A program made the position numbers and the translations under genes. The notes under the pieces are model-generated. The model ran no database searches. It saw nothing but the letters and a program-made list of their open reading frames with translations, and was not told the DNA's origin. Positions 12,304 through 24,415 of a stretch of 64,000 bases of DNA are shown piece by piece. Numbering within the stretch: the stretch's first letter is position 1; each line of letters starts with the position of its first letter. This DNA is from Gerris lacustris (taxonomy: Eukaryota; Arthropoda; Insecta; Hemiptera; Gerridae): assembly GCA_951217055.1 (NCBI GenBank), contig OX578282.1, positions 17,299,877-17,363,876 on the forward strand. Direction: 5' to 3'.

Positions 12304-12892
12304 TGCTTCCATGCTTACCGAAGGTAACGGAAGCTATGTGATCATTAAAGAACGAAAATATTTTACCTCTACAATTTCAAAAATTCCAAGACATAAATCC
12401 GTTTTAAGGCCCATACACGTCAAACATCAAGTTTGCGCAAACATCAAGCAGCCCCAATACACGTTCAAAATGCTGGTTTATAATTAGCACATTGTTGGTC
12501 TCATAAGTTTCTCATAAGTTTCAACCTCTGAGCTTATTTATTTCTCTTCCATATGCGCACAAACATATATTTATTTATACCTATTTCTTCAAAAGCACTT
12601 AATCTGTTGTTTTATGAAATTTGGATGGTGTGTCGAAAGTAGCCCGTAGGTAGCCCCAGATTAATTTCAACCGTCTCCTCTCATCGAAATTTGCTAAATT
12701 GATACTTTAATTAAAGTAAAATAGTGAAGAAGTAGATTCCTCACGTCCAATTTCTTATACTTTAATGATTCATCAAAATCATTTTGAGAGTTGTTGACTA
12801 TAATAGGTTATAAAAAGCATAAAATCATGAAAGTATAAGAAATAGGATGCGAGGAAGTAGTGTGCCATAGTAATTGGCGGACTATATTTTAG
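12304..12892 (+). repeat. Dispersed repeat family A, near full length
   Basis: Starts with the family hairpin TTACCGAAGGTAACGGAAGC and ends with a diverged GTGCCATAGTAATTGGCGGA. The central part carries an unrelated segment around 12413-12475 (ATACACGTCAAACATCAAG repeated imperfectly), so it is interrupted or converted. No coding capacity. Confidence 0.7.
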
Positions 12893-13254
12893 ATTTTTCG
12901 TTGATTTGTTAAAAAAAAATAGAGGGACATTCAAGGGCTCCTGACACAAAGATGAATTGGTGCAATGAATTTAGACAAGCACATGGATGTTTGTGGGTCC
13001 TTGTATAGAACATACTCCTCGTGAATCAAATTCCACGAGTGGTAATATAGTTAAACCACAATAGGTCAAAGCACTTCTGGTAGTGAGACGACATTTTGTA
13101 ATGAAATCAAGCATGTAGTGGGAGGAATTAGTAACATAGGCACATACATCCATTTAGATGCGGTCATCGTTCTCAGATCTAGTACTCTATAATAATTAAA
13201 ATGATATAGCTTACGTTGTTTAACAACTGCGCTTGTTGAAGATGCTTAATCAAG
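12893..13254. other. Spacer, no gene seen
   Basis: No recognisable feature. One 60-codon minus-strand frame lacks any family signature. Confidence 0.5.
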
Positions 13255-13805
13255 ATAAAGAACTTTTATCTACGATTGAATCGAAATGTACACATTGTAT
13301 CTCTGTTTAGATGCGTAGAAAGTGATTCTTTTCGTAGTTGTATTCAGTATTCATTGCGCAGGCGTGTTCATAAATTCTTCACCTTAACGCACGATTAGCG
13401 TGTTTGTTTACATTTAACAAAACTAATTTGATGTTTGTTTAATTAAAGTAACGGTTTATATCGAGTTTTTAGTGAAAAACAATGGGTGATTTAAATTATT
13501 ATGACGAAAATGAGGAGAATAATACGCCTCCCGAAATAATTAATTCGGCACAAAATACAACTAATGAATTAATGTCATCTTTATCAAAAGACAAATACGA
13601 ACTTACATACAAAAAGTTTATTAAATATTTTTTCTGCATTTATTATTAAAATCTAACAATCGTAGGTAAAGTACGGTACGCAACTCGTGGGAAAACTGGA
13701 TTTTGCTTTGAATGTGTGGTTTTACTACCCTCGCTGTCACTCGGGTGCAAACTCCACACTCGCATGCAAAGTGCTATACTTTCCGCACTAGAAGCGTAAT
13801 GTACT
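13255..13805 (+). mobile_element. Crypton-like non-autonomous element (family G), copy 1
   Basis: Holds a short frame beginning at an ATG at about 13482. It reads MGDLNYYDENEENN, then a stretch containing LSKDKYELTYKKFI, and stops after about 56 codons. Tyrosine-recombinase (Crypton-type) transposon proteins commonly start with an acidic leader followed by an SxxKYExxYxxF SAM-like segment, which this resembles. The rest of a recombinase is absent. The element continues with a GC-richer tail containing CTCGCTGTCACTCGGGTGC and CTCGCATGCAAAGTGC. It is the only copy here with both an intact ATG and an intact Tyr codon in that segment. Confidence 0.6.
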
Positions 13806-14519
13806 ATTGTTTCCATATCACACTCTTCTCAACGTAAATGAAGAACGTAATATGTAGTTGGATTGTGCATTTGAAACATTAAAAAAATAACATCCATAAC
13901 TAACAAGGAAGTCAATATTACAAGTTAAGATTAAATAAAAGTCATTTTAGGGATTTTTATTCCCAATATAAAGTCATAGATAACACCAATTCAATGAAAC
14001 TCTATCAATTCCACATTGATAAAATCAATAATGTTCGAATAAAGTGTTCAAAATAAGGATAAAAACATTAAATATTGAAAGAATATGGAAAGAATAAAAA
14101 TAAAAAGGGGAGAAAAAATACAAAGTTTATCATCGAACATAGGGGTTACGGGGTTTGATCGACAAAATGCGGGCTTCTGTTTATAGGGGCTACCATAAGA
14201 AGAAAAGAAAAATAGTTGTCAAAAAAACCGGGGAAGGAACGATTCCTAAGTCTTTACTGAGAAATAAAGAACGAATTAGAACTGACACGGATCTCATTTC
14301 AACAACCGCAAGATCCTTTATAGATAAAATACCTCATCCGTCACTCGTAAAACCTCCAACTCTAACAGTGTTAAAAACAACAAATTAGCTGTCTTTACAA
14401 GTATAATTTCATATCCGTCAAGTGTCAAATAATGAAAAATTGTTGCTTCTGCCTATCTAATACTATACGGTGTACAAATAAAGACAAAATCTCGATAATT
14501 GAGGATTCATACGATTTAA
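13806..14519. other. Spacer, no supported gene
   Basis: A 77-codon basic frame (14155-14388) begins at TTG, not ATG, and resembles nothing I know. It is left uncalled. The remainder is AT-rich. Confidence 0.4.
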
Positions 14520-16500
14520 GGTCTCCTCAGTCCAAATAATTGTTTACCACAGATATGTTTTCAGCTCTGATGTTCAGAGGGAATAAACGACATGAAAAAT
14601 GTGATGTTTTTAAATATCGTGCCAGAAAGTTAATCGGAGGTAGACTGATGTTCACTTGTATGCATTATAGTACTATACTTTGCAACCTGAATTTCTATGA
14701 TGCGAAGACTGATGTTCACTTGTATGCATTATAGTACTATACTTTGCAACCTGAATTTCTATGGTGCGAAGACTGATGTTCACTTGTATTCATTATAGTA
14801 CTATACTTTGCAACCCGAATTTCTATGATGCGAAGACTGATGTTCACTTGTATTCATTATAGTACTATACTTTGCAACCTGAATTTCTATGATGCAAAGT
14901 CTAATGTTCACTTGTATGCATTATAGTACTATACTTTGCAACCCGAATTTCTATGATGCGAAGACTGATGTTCACTTGTATTCATTATAGTACTATACTT
15001 TGCAACCTGAATTTCTATGGTGCGAAGACTGATGTTCACTTGTATTCATTATAGTACTATACTTTGCAACCCGAATTTCTATGATGCGAAGACTGATGTT
15101 CACTTGTATTCATTATAGTACTATACTTTGCAACCTGAATTTCTATGATGCAAAGTCTAATGTTCACTTGTATGCATTATAGTACTATACTTTGCAACCC
15201 GAATTTCTATGATGCGAAGACTGATGTTCACTTGTATTCATTATAGTACTATACTTTGCAACCTGAATTTCTAAGATGCGAAGACTGATGTTCACTTGTA
15301 TTCATTATAGTACTATACTTTGCAACCTGAATTTCTATGATGCGAAGACTGATGTTCACTTGTATTCATTATAGTACTATACTTTGCAACCTGAATTTCT
15401 ATGATGCGAAGACTGATGTTCACTTGTATTCATTATAGTACTATACTTTGCAACCTGAATTTCTATGATGCGAAGACTGATGTTCTTGTATTCATTATAG
15501 TACTATACTTTGCAACCTGAATTTCTATGATGCAAAGACTGAGGTTCACTTGTATTCATTATAGTACTATACTTTGCAACCTGAATTTCTATGATGCGAA
15601 TACTGATGTTCACTTGTATTCATTATAGTACTATACTTTGCAACCTGAATTTCTATGATGCGAAGACTGATGTTCACTTGTATTCATCTATTTACTATTT
15701 CGTTATAGTACTATACTTTGCAACCTGAATTTCTATGATGCGAAGACTGATGTTCACTTGTATTCATTAGAGTACTATACTTTGCAACCTGCATTTCTAT
15801 GATGCGAAGACTGATGTTCACTTGTATTCATCTATTTACTATTTCGTTATAGTACTATACTTTGCAACCTGAATTTCTATGAAGCAAAGACTGATGTTCA
15901 CTTGTATTCATTATAGTACTATACTTTGCAACCTGAATTTCTATGATGCGAAGACTGATGTTCACTTGTATTCATCTATTTACTATTTCGTTATAGTACT
16001 ATACTTTGCAACCTGAATTTCTATGATGCGAAGACTGATGTTCACTTGTATTCATTATAGTACTATACTTTGCAATCTGAATTTCTATGATGCGAAGACT
16101 GATGTTCACTTGTATTCGTTATAGTACTATACTTTGCAACCTGAATTTCTATGATGCGAAGACTGATGTTCACTTGTATTCATTATAGTACTATACTTTG
16201 CAACCTGAATTTCTATGAAGCAAAGACTGATGTTCACTTGTATTCATTGTATTACTATACTTTGCAACTTGAAGTTCTAAATTTTATATAAAATGATATC
16301 AGAGCTCCTAGCGGACCAAATAGTAATCAAAATGGATTAATGTTTCATAATTTCACACCTTAAGATCCATCTACCTTATCAATTAAATTAATGTATATTG
16401 GTTTTCTCCACTAAATGGAAAAGCATTGAAATGTCGATATGTGGATTCAATGCGCCATATCCATGATTCAATGGGTTCACATGAAATGGATAAAACTATT
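14520..16500 (+). repeat. Family F repeat carrying an internal satellite expansion
   Basis: The left flank (14540-14650, with TTCAGCTCTG and AATCGGAGGTAGACTG) and right flank (16280-16500, with GAGCTCCTAGCGGACCAAAT) match the family F copy at 25325-25745 in the same order. In that copy the middle is a single TTTTCACTTGTATTCATTG segment. Here it is about 25 tandem units. Confidence 0.75.
14641..16274 (+). repeat. 64-bp tandem satellite, about 25 units
   Basis: The unit contains GATGTTCACTTGTATTCATT, ATAGTACTATACTTTGCAAC and CTGAATTTCTATGATGCGAA. Three units (near 15686, 15828 and 15974) carry an extra segment beginning CTATTTACTATTTCG. A four-unit block recurs once with the same marker variants (CAAAGTCTAATG near 14894 and 15150), which is higher-order duplication. 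Confidence 0.9.
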
Positions 16501-17369
16501 ATTTTCTTATATATATGACTCTGTGGCCTACATTAAGAATAAAAAATTCACAATAAAAAATATGTATAAACAATTTTGTTGTAAGTAAGATTCGGACTTA
16601 AACAATTTATTTAAGAGAACCTAAGGGAATTTACAATTTAACCGTGGAATGTACAGTGAACAAAACCCCACATAAGTTAAATTGAAGGTACTAAAATAGT
16701 AAAATAAAGCTAAAACTGAAGCTGGAGCATTTCTCTTATTAATTAAATTAGGATTTTAACATATGTTTTTAAATATTAAAATTTATTTAAATCCCTTTTT
16801 ATTAAAGTAGAAACTTAGGATAATTGTATACTTTGATATTGAGCCTAAGAATAATGAAATCTTGATCACTTTAATAAAACAAATCTTTAATTTTCAAACT
16901 AATGAATACATATAATGAATATATAATTAATAATAATGAATAAGTAATTCAAAATAAGAAGAATATCTTGCCTGTGTTAGCGAAGGAGCAATTTAGACAT
17001 CTGTTTCAAATCTGCGTTGCTTTAAAAGCGAAAGTTAAAAAATATTAGAATTCTTTAACATACCTGAAACAAACAAAAAATAAAAATAAATTTAAATTTA
17101 AACTATAAAAAAATTGGCATTTTATTAATATAAATGGATAATGGTTATTTTTAGTCCTGTTTTCAACTTAAAATTTAAATCGACTTTTATTTTGATAAAC
17201 CATTTTAATTTTTGAGTAGTGTATAGGAAGAGATACATCACCAGGAAAAGGATAAAGAGAAATAATTGATTTAAAACTGTGCGAGAAACAAAATATCTTA
17301 TTTAAAAAGGCGTTTTTGAAAGTTTATCAATAATGATTAGCACGTGGTAATAATTCACTATGGTTATTT
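16501..17369. other. AT-rich spacer, no gene seen
   Basis: No repeat end, RNA gene or coding frame recognised. Confidence 0.5.
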
Positions 17370-17370
17370 A

Positions 17371-17526
<156 letters not shown>

Positions 17527-18450
17527 CAGGCATGGGCAACTTTTTCTCGTTTGGAGCCGGATTGTCACGGTTATACCATATGTAAAAAATACTGTGATCT
17601 TTGCGCCAGATATTGAATAAGCATGAATGGTGAATATCACAATTGGGTATAAGATATTTAATGTCATGGGATTTTTAAAATGACCTGGTTTTGAAAGGAA
17701 ACTTGGAAGTACGAATTAGTATTTTTCAAAATAGTAAAAAATTCTCCTGTGAGATCCTTTGTGTTAACGTTCATTGCCATGGTTTTCAATGATTTTATGA
17801 TTGAGATTTATTAAAATAAAACAAAGTTGGAATTTCGAGTAGTATATGATTTTAAAAAAAGTGATACACATTATAGAAATACTATATAAATTACATACAT
17901 AATACATTATCATAATATTATTACAGATATATCTAATCTTTCTTAACCAAAAGGGTTTTCTATTAAAATGTTTTATGAATTAAATTCCCATTTGAAAAAA
18001 TTGTTGTGGCTTTTTCTCGTTCCACCCAAGCATTTTGGTAGGTACCTTACCTACTTAAAGTATTGTAGGTGACGTTTTTGTTTTTCGTTCGAACTTGAAT
18101 TTCTCCATGAAATCGATACGGAATCGCAATGTTGATTATACCGTTCGAAAGGGTATTGAATGATGAAGTTTTTGTGAGATTTGACAGCCTCCAAGAGTTT
18201 TTCTAGGAAATAGTGAGTGAGCATTCTAAGTATTCCAGAAATTTTAATTTTTCTAATTTTTGAACGTTTGAACTGTTATTTCGATGTTTAGTTAGGAAAC
18301 CAATAGGGAATTTAACTCTAATTTCGAAAATATGGTCAAAAGTAAAAAAATAACCAGTTGGAATGGACTACATTTTTGCATGTCCGCGGGCCGGATCGAA
18401 ACATGCCACGGGCCGGATCTGGCCCGCGGGCCGGGGGTTGCCCACATGTG
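17527..18450. mobile_element. hAT-type DNA transposon remnant with 8-bp TSD
   Basis: Starts CAGGCATGGGCAAC and ends GTTGCCCACATGTG, imperfect terminal inverted repeats. It is flanked by an exact 8-bp duplication GTGTAGAT (17519-17526 and 18451-18458), the hAT signature. The right end is GC-rich and palindromic (GGCCCGCGGGCC near 18421). At 924 bp with no transposase frame it is non-autonomous. The left duplication abuts the microsatellite. Confidence 0.85.
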
Positions 18451-18458
18451 GTGTAGAT

Positions 18459-18581
18459 CTTTAGATTGTTACTCCCCTTTGTTCCTTGTTCCATTAGAAT
18501 ATAAATGACTTTGACCAAATAAATATTAAAGCAAAGGGATAATATCACACTTCTATTTTTATAAGGGAAGTAACAGTTTAA
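18459..18581. mobile_element. MITE family C, copy 2
   Basis: The left end CTTTAGATTGTTACTCCCCT starts on the base after the hAT target duplication. The right end is a diverged AAGGGAAGTAACAGTTTAAT. A second left-end sequence recurs at 18604, followed by unrelated sequence, so a truncated extra copy lies next to it. Confidence 0.7.
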
Positions 18582-18623
18582 TGGAGAACATTCCGTAAAC
18601 CTTCTTTAGATTGTTACTCCCTC

Positions 18624-19334
18624 TGATGTTTGTCTGTAAAACGAAAATAAAAAGGAGCCTATGGGCCCGGTGGTCAAAAATATCACAAGAGGTAATTTTA
18701 CCAAGCAATAATAATTATAATTAGGCCCCCACATAAACATATACTTTTGTACTCATTCAAAGCACATAACTACATAATATATAACCAGACAAGATTAAAA
18801 TAAAACAGTACTGTCAAGGACTAATCGTATTCACATAACAACGCTACAATATATTTTTATAGCTCGGAGCTATAAACAATGTAATAAAACGTGGAGGGGG
18901 GAATTATATTACAGAATTAAGATAAGAGAAAATTATTCCAAACAATGAAACTATCCATAAAAATAAAACGGCTATTAATAAAATTACTCTCAACAAGAAT
19001 TATGTGCAATAAATGATAATGTTCACATAAAATAATGTTCTATAAAAGAAGAAATGACTAGCACGTCCACTTTTATGTTGCGTACTTCATTCAACTATTT
19101 TTATGCATGTACTTGTATAATAACACATGTAATAAACAGTCAACAATTAGTTTATTGCTCGAAGTTTTAGTTCATTAAAATTTAATTAACTTAATGTTCA
19201 TATAAAATATTATTTAATTACTTAAGTTTTATTAATACAATTATTCATGAATTATAATATAAGGATGTAACCTTTGTTATATGTTTTTAATTGTTCCTAA
19301 AATGAAAATGTGAATAGGTTCAATGAATATTAAT
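18624..19334. other. AT-rich spacer, no gene seen
   Basis: No supported feature. Confidence 0.5.
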
Positions 19335-19700
19335 TTCATCTACGATTGATACGAAATATAAACATTTTATCTCTCTTTAGAAGCGTAGAAAGTGATTCAT
19401 TTCGCAGCTGTATTCAATGCGCATGCGAGATTCATAATTCTTCACCTTAACGCACGATTTGCGTGTTTGCTTACATATAAATTTTGGAGAAATACGAACT
19501 TACAGACAGGAAGTTTATTAATTTTTTTTTTTCCGTATTTATTTTTAAAATCCAACAACCGTAGATAAAGTACGGTACGCAACTGGTGCGTAACTCCATT
19601 TTGCTTTGCCCGTGTGGTTTTACTACCCTCGTTGTCGCTCGGGTGAAAACTCCACACTCGCATGCAAAATGCTGCTTTCCGTACTACACGCGAAATGAAC
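19335..19700 (+). mobile_element. Crypton-like family G, internally deleted copy
   Basis: Matches copy 1 at both ends (CTACGATTGATACGAAATAT at the left; CACTCGCATGCAAAATGC at the right). The region holding the ATG and acidic leader is missing: sequence jumps from the GTTTGCTTACAT block to GAGAAATACGAACTTACAG. Confidence 0.7.
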
Positions 19701-19934
19701 TATAACTATGTCAGGGTGAAGGGTGTAAAATTATGGAAACGTAACGACATGGAGAATTGATCGACCTTGATCTGTAATTATTTTGCTCATTATTTCCGAT
19801 CGACACACTAAACATCAGGAGATCGATGAATAAGACACCTGACACAATGACACATCGATCGATGCGATCATTATGACGATATGTAACATATATTAATCCT
19901 CTTCTAAGAAACAAATAAGCAAACCTCTTTTCCT

Positions 19935-20362
19935 CGACCAAATCGTCGACTCACTTGGGCATACCACACATCAACACTACACAAAAGCATCTACAATCTA
20001 CAAACGGTATAAACTTTTACAGAGACGTCAACAAAATATTAAAAAACAACACACACAACAAAGTACTCATATATACAACACATTACTCTGTATGGACAAA
20101 TGGAAACGAATTATGGGGCTGCACCAAAAATTCCAACTCCTACTCCTACTATATCCAATCAAAGATCCTCAGAAACAGATAAAATGCTCCTTACTATGTC
20201 TCAAACCAAATCTTACACGACGACCAAAATGTCCAAGACCTAGCTACTTCCAGCAACAGATCCTTCTGATTTTACTTCCACACAGATCTTCTTGTCCGAA
20301 ACCATTCCTGATAACCCTCCTAGGCGCTTGAAGCAGCAATGACCTCACGACTTTAACCTTTG
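19935..20362 (+). pseudogene. Jockey-clade LINE reverse transcriptase C-terminus, decayed
   Basis: Three frames together give the conserved end of a jockey-like reverse transcriptase. RRLTWAYH is followed by KVLIYTTHYSVWTNGNELWG and then QSKILRN. After a frame change comes NAPYYVSNQILHDD, then an FHTDLLVRNHS segment, and finally NPPRRLKQQ, which a stop follows. These correspond to the family's LTW, YG-x-x-LWG, NAPWYV-N and PRRLK landmarks. There are multiple stops and frameshifts and no upstream catalytic YADD, so this is a dead 5'-truncated insertion. It is an insect-type element and helps place the host. Confidence 0.8.
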
Positions 20363-20940
20363 AATATACCATAATTAAAATAAATTCGGTGAAACCTATA
20401 ATAAATTATATTGACAACCAATAAGCTCTGTCACTGGATAGTTGTCTTACATCTGTCACAATCAAGCCAATATTATACACTAAATTAGTATTATTACTAA
20501 TAAAAATTAAACTGTAGTTGCAATAGTCAATAAAAAGTTTAAATTAAAAAAAATCCTGTATATTGTTCGATATAATATGTTGACAACATAACAGCATAAA
20601 ACAAAGGGACCATATTCTTGGTATTATTCATCCTTGTATTATAAAATAAATCTAGCGTTTTATCCTTAATCTTTATGTAAGCTTATTTTATTTATAATCT
20701 AAATCCTCATCCTAAAGTTTGATTACAAAATATTGATAAAGTACGATATATCCGATAAGTTGGATAATGTAGTATATTAAGTTGACAAAATTGTGTCTCA
20801 ACACCTGTCACAATAATTGTCAACATATAAGTATTTACTACTGACAACACACATGTTGACACGTGTGTTGAAGTACGATACATTTGATAAATATGATAAA
20901 GTAGTATATTCAGGTGTGAACATGTGTTACAACTGAAAAC
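20363..20940. other. Spacer grading into satellite
   Basis: AT-rich. From about 20730 the sequence contains diverged versions of the downstream satellite words (TTGTCAACAT, ATGTTGACAC) in both orientations. Confidence 0.5.
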
Positions 20941-21635
20941 AAATGTCATCATGTACCTCTCCAACTAACAGCACAATTGTCGACATGTAACTCTCCAACT
21001 GATAACACAATTGTCAAGTGTGTCTCTACAACTGAAAACAATTGTCAACATGTATCTCTCTAACTGACAACACAATTGTCAACATGTATCTCTCCAACTG
21101 ACAACACAATTGTCAACATGTATCTCTCTAACTGACAACACAATTGTCAACATGTATCTCTCCAACTGACAACACAATTGTCAACATGTATCTCTCTAAC
21201 TGACAACACAATTGTCAAGTGTGTCTCTACAACTGAAAACAATTGTCAACATGTGTCTCTACAACTGAAAACAATTGTCAACATGTATCTCTCCAACTGA
21301 CAACACAATTGTCAACATGTATCTCTCCAACTGACAACACAATTGTCAACATGTATCTCTCTAACTGACAACACAATTGTCAAGTGTGTCTCTACAACTG
21401 AAAACAATTGTCAACATGTGTCTCTACAACTGAAAACAATTGTCAACATGTATCTCTCCAACTGACGACACAATTGTCAACATGTATCTCTCTAACTGAC
21501 AACACAATTGTCAACATGTATCTCTCCAACTGACAACACAATTGTCAACATGTATCTCTCCAACTGACAACACAATTGTCAACATGTATCTTTCCAACTG
21601 ACAACACAATTGTCAACATGTATCTTTCCAGACTT
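20941..21635 (+). repeat. 34-bp tandem satellite, about 20 units
   Basis: The main unit is CAACATGTATCTCTCCAACT plus GACAACACAATTGT. A shorter 31-bp variant (AGTGTGTCTCTACAACTGAA plus AACAATTGTC) is interspersed in pairs. The CAATTG core and the CAACATGT/ACAATTGT boundary make each unit partly palindromic. Non-coding. Confidence 0.9.
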
Positions 21636-21890
21636 ATATAAATATAGACAGTCAAATAATAATCCTTTATATTTTGTCAGTTATTACAACGAGACAGACC
21701 CGTAGAGATATTATATAATAGTTATAATTAATAGAGGAATGTCAGTTAACTTGAATATTATAGGGCAACGGCAACATTGTGTCCCAAACAGGCATGTCAT
21801 TCTATCGATCTTGACATTACCTAATATAATTCAGGACAATTCTCTATATACGATTTTTTGGAGAAAAAACGTCAAAAAATTATTAATTTT

Positions 21891-22200
21891 GCTTCCGAGG
21901 TTACTTAAGGTAACGGAAGCTATGTGATCGTTAAGAAGAAAGAAATTTTGTTGTCCCCAATTTAAAAAAAAATCCGAGACAGAACTCTGTTTTATACATC
22001 AGGGAACACATTTTTGTTCCGTGTCTGTCGAACCAACATATTTTAATAACTACCAGTCTGATTTTACTAAAATTTAAACCCATTGTTGGTCCCATATAAG
22101 AATCAACCTTCTGCACCCATTTGTTTCTCTTCCCCATGCGGACAAAATATATTTATTTACACCTATATCTTCAAAAGTTTAATTTCAATAGCATACGCTC
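21891..22200 (+). repeat. Family A, 5' part
   Basis: Begins GCTTCCGAGGTTACTTAAGG and runs through the ACACCTATATCTTCAAAAGT block before breaking into the next copy. The 68-codon minus-strand frame inside is repeat-derived. Confidence 0.7.
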
Positions 22201-22246
22201 TTTCAATTTTGCTAAAGCTAAAGTTGCAACTATATATTTGTTTATA

Positions 22247-22410
22247 AGCTTACCGAAGGTAACGGAAGCTATGTGATCGTTCTGAAGAACGAAAATATTT
22301 TACATCTCCGATTTCAAAAATTCCAAGACAGAAATCCGTTTTGGAACATATTTGGTTCCGTGTTTGTCAGTCGGTCGCTCAATTTTTACGAAGCAACAAA
22401 TATAACAATA
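22247..22410 (+). repeat. Family A, short 5' fragment
   Basis: Contains TTACCGAAGGTAACGGAAGC and GTTCTGAAGAACG, and ends within the CGCTCAATTTTT block. It lies in tandem with the preceding truncated copy. Confidence 0.7.
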
Positions 22411-22479
22411 AATTGGTAGTGCGTGAAGTCTCACGTAAAAAGGGTTTCGATGGTGTTATAAACATGAAATTAGTAGTTT

Positions 22480-22705
22480 GGGGGGGGGGGGGTGCAAAAT
22501 TTTGATATTATTTGACAAAATGGCGTAAGAAAATTAAACGCTTTACACAAGTGTTATATATTTTTGTAATCTACTCTTCAATACCTTTCACTTGATACCC
22601 CACTCAAAATTTAGAAAACATCTTTTTTTCCCCGTGACAGCAATTAGCCGCCATCTTGGATTCCCAGTTAATCCGACCAAGTTGCTATTCTTATTAAGGA
22701 AATTT
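22480..22705 (+). repeat. Family K unit with G13 tract
   Basis: G13 (22480-22492) is followed by TGCAAAATTTTGATATTATT, TTGTAATCTACTCTTCAATA and CATCTTGGATTCCCAGTTAA. The same order is found in the three units at 61.25-62.03 kb. Confidence 0.75.
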
Positions 22706-22770
22706 AAGGAAATTTTTGTATTTTGCAAACGTAAAAAAAGTTATGCAAAAATGCCTCTGTTAACTTTGGT

Positions 22771-22945
22771 AATTTATTAATTAAATCGGTAAGCTCGAAA
22801 ACAATTTATTAATTAAATCGGTAAGCTTGAAAACATTTGATTAATTAAATCGGTAAGATCGAAAACAATTTATTAATTAAATCGGTAAGATCGAAAACAA
22901 TTTATTAATTAAATCGGTAAGTTCGAAAAAAATTTATTAATTAAA
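22771..22945 (+). repeat. 33-bp tandem repeat, about 5 units
   Basis: The unit is TTAATTAAATCGGTAAG plus a variable base pair, then TCGAAAACAATTTAT. Copies differ mainly at the position after GGTAAG (CTC, CTT, ATC, TTC). Confidence 0.85.
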
Positions 22946-24240
22946 AATTGTCAAAAACAAGTTTGTATTTTTTAAATTCCAAGTGTAACGAAAAGATAAC
23001 AGAAGTGTTTAAAGTGTACATTATTTTTCTTTCTCCAAAAAATGAAAATGTTTTTTATTAATTTTAAGTGTAAAGCACTCTGTGCACTTATACAAATTAA
23101 AAGTATAAAAAGTTATTTTTATGAAGTTTTTTTTTTTTAATTAATAAATGTACTTAAAACAGTTAATTATAATCACATTTATAAAAGCAAACGAGTAAAA
23201 AGTGTTAAGTATACAAAAAAGTAATTAAAAGAATAACTATTCCTATTCTTGTTTGTTTTTTTAGCTTGTGTGTAATTACAGAAGAACTATTTAGTGCAAA
23301 CAAACAAAAAAAGCAAAATTGGCGAGAAAAATACAAGTGGGGCAAGAAGTGTGAATTAGGAAGAGCTAAAACAAGTAAGGGAAGTACTGGAGAACCATTA
23401 GTTTTTATTCATCGCAGAGGATGCGCCCCTCAGCACCCAAGACTCCGGCTACTAATTAGTATCACCCACCCTACACAGTATAAATCTTCTAATTCACAAG
23501 GGGGAATAACCCACCTTACTGTCTTTCTAATGTACTTTATATTCTTCCTCAACTATTCAAATTACCACTAATTACACAAAGGGGGCGAATAACTCTTTTA
23601 TTTTTTGGCCTCTCTTGACTTTTTATATCGACTTAAAAAAAAAAATAGGGCAATAACATTTGTAATGAACATCAATCATTTAAAACTAAGAAAGCATTTA
23701 GTAACTAAAACGAAGAACAAAAAAGAATGTTTAATAAATGATAATAGTTGAAGAAATCCATTTAAAAAAGACCATATTAATAGACCCTATTAAAATATAA
23801 ATTTAAAAAAAAAATTACTTCAATATAACATTAATTTAATCGTTGCAATACATAAAATATATTTATTTAATGATCAATATTAAAATTAATTTAAAAAAAG
23901 AAGTGTTCGTTTTAGACATATTTATAATCATTGTATGACATTACTAAAGAATATTACCTTTTAAAACGGTATTATAATTTAGCCTCATAAGATGGAGTAG
24001 CATTCTTTTGACTATAATATTTCAGTCCTACATTATAAAAATAGTCTCAAAAACCTAAAATGCATATTACTCCAAATTAAAGTGGTCACTTATCAAGGGA
24101 CAAACTAACATCACCTTGATTTTCGGTCAAATAAATAATTTTGTACTCAGGATCATGAAAATCACCTTGTCCACCATAATTGGCGAGACATGGCCGCCCC
24201 CACAATTTTTTTTTTTTTTTTTTTTTTTTAAAAGCCTATT
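22946..24240. other. Spacer with one uncertain 101-codon open frame
   Basis: The frame 23266-23571 starts at TTG. It is preceded by a pyrimidine-rich TTTTTTAG that could be a splice acceptor, but the product (basic, no motif) is not recognisable and no exon partner was found. The remainder is AT-rich, with a T-run near 24209-24229. Confidence 0.4.
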
Positions 24241-24246
24241 GCCAAG

Positions 24247-24372
24247 CTATAGACGAACTTAACGTAGACGAACTTAACCACCCACATATTCTTAAGGCAC
24301 TAAAAGATTAACTTATACACAAAATTCTTGCTTAATGTTAGTGAGACACTTTTTTTTGCATATCCTGGACTA
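24247..24372 (+). repeat. Dispersed repeat family T, copy 1
   Basis: GACGAACTTAACCACCCACA through CTTATACACAAAATTCTTGC and GAGACACTTTTTTTTGCA match the segment at 26880-27005 in the same orientation. Confidence 0.6.
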
Positions 24373-24415
24373 AATTGACTGTTCATCACGAAAGAAAGAA
24401 AATAAATACCTTTTT

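Noticed and set aside
14155..14388. 77-codon basic frame
   Set aside because: TTG start, no motif, no conserved copy seen.
20941..21635. Telomeric or centromeric repeat
   Set aside because: No TTAGG-type motif, and a single short array gives no centromere evidence.
23266..23571. 101-codon plus-strand frame as an exon
   Set aside because: A TTTTTTAG acceptor-like site precedes it, but there is no recognisable protein, no donor partner and a TTG start.
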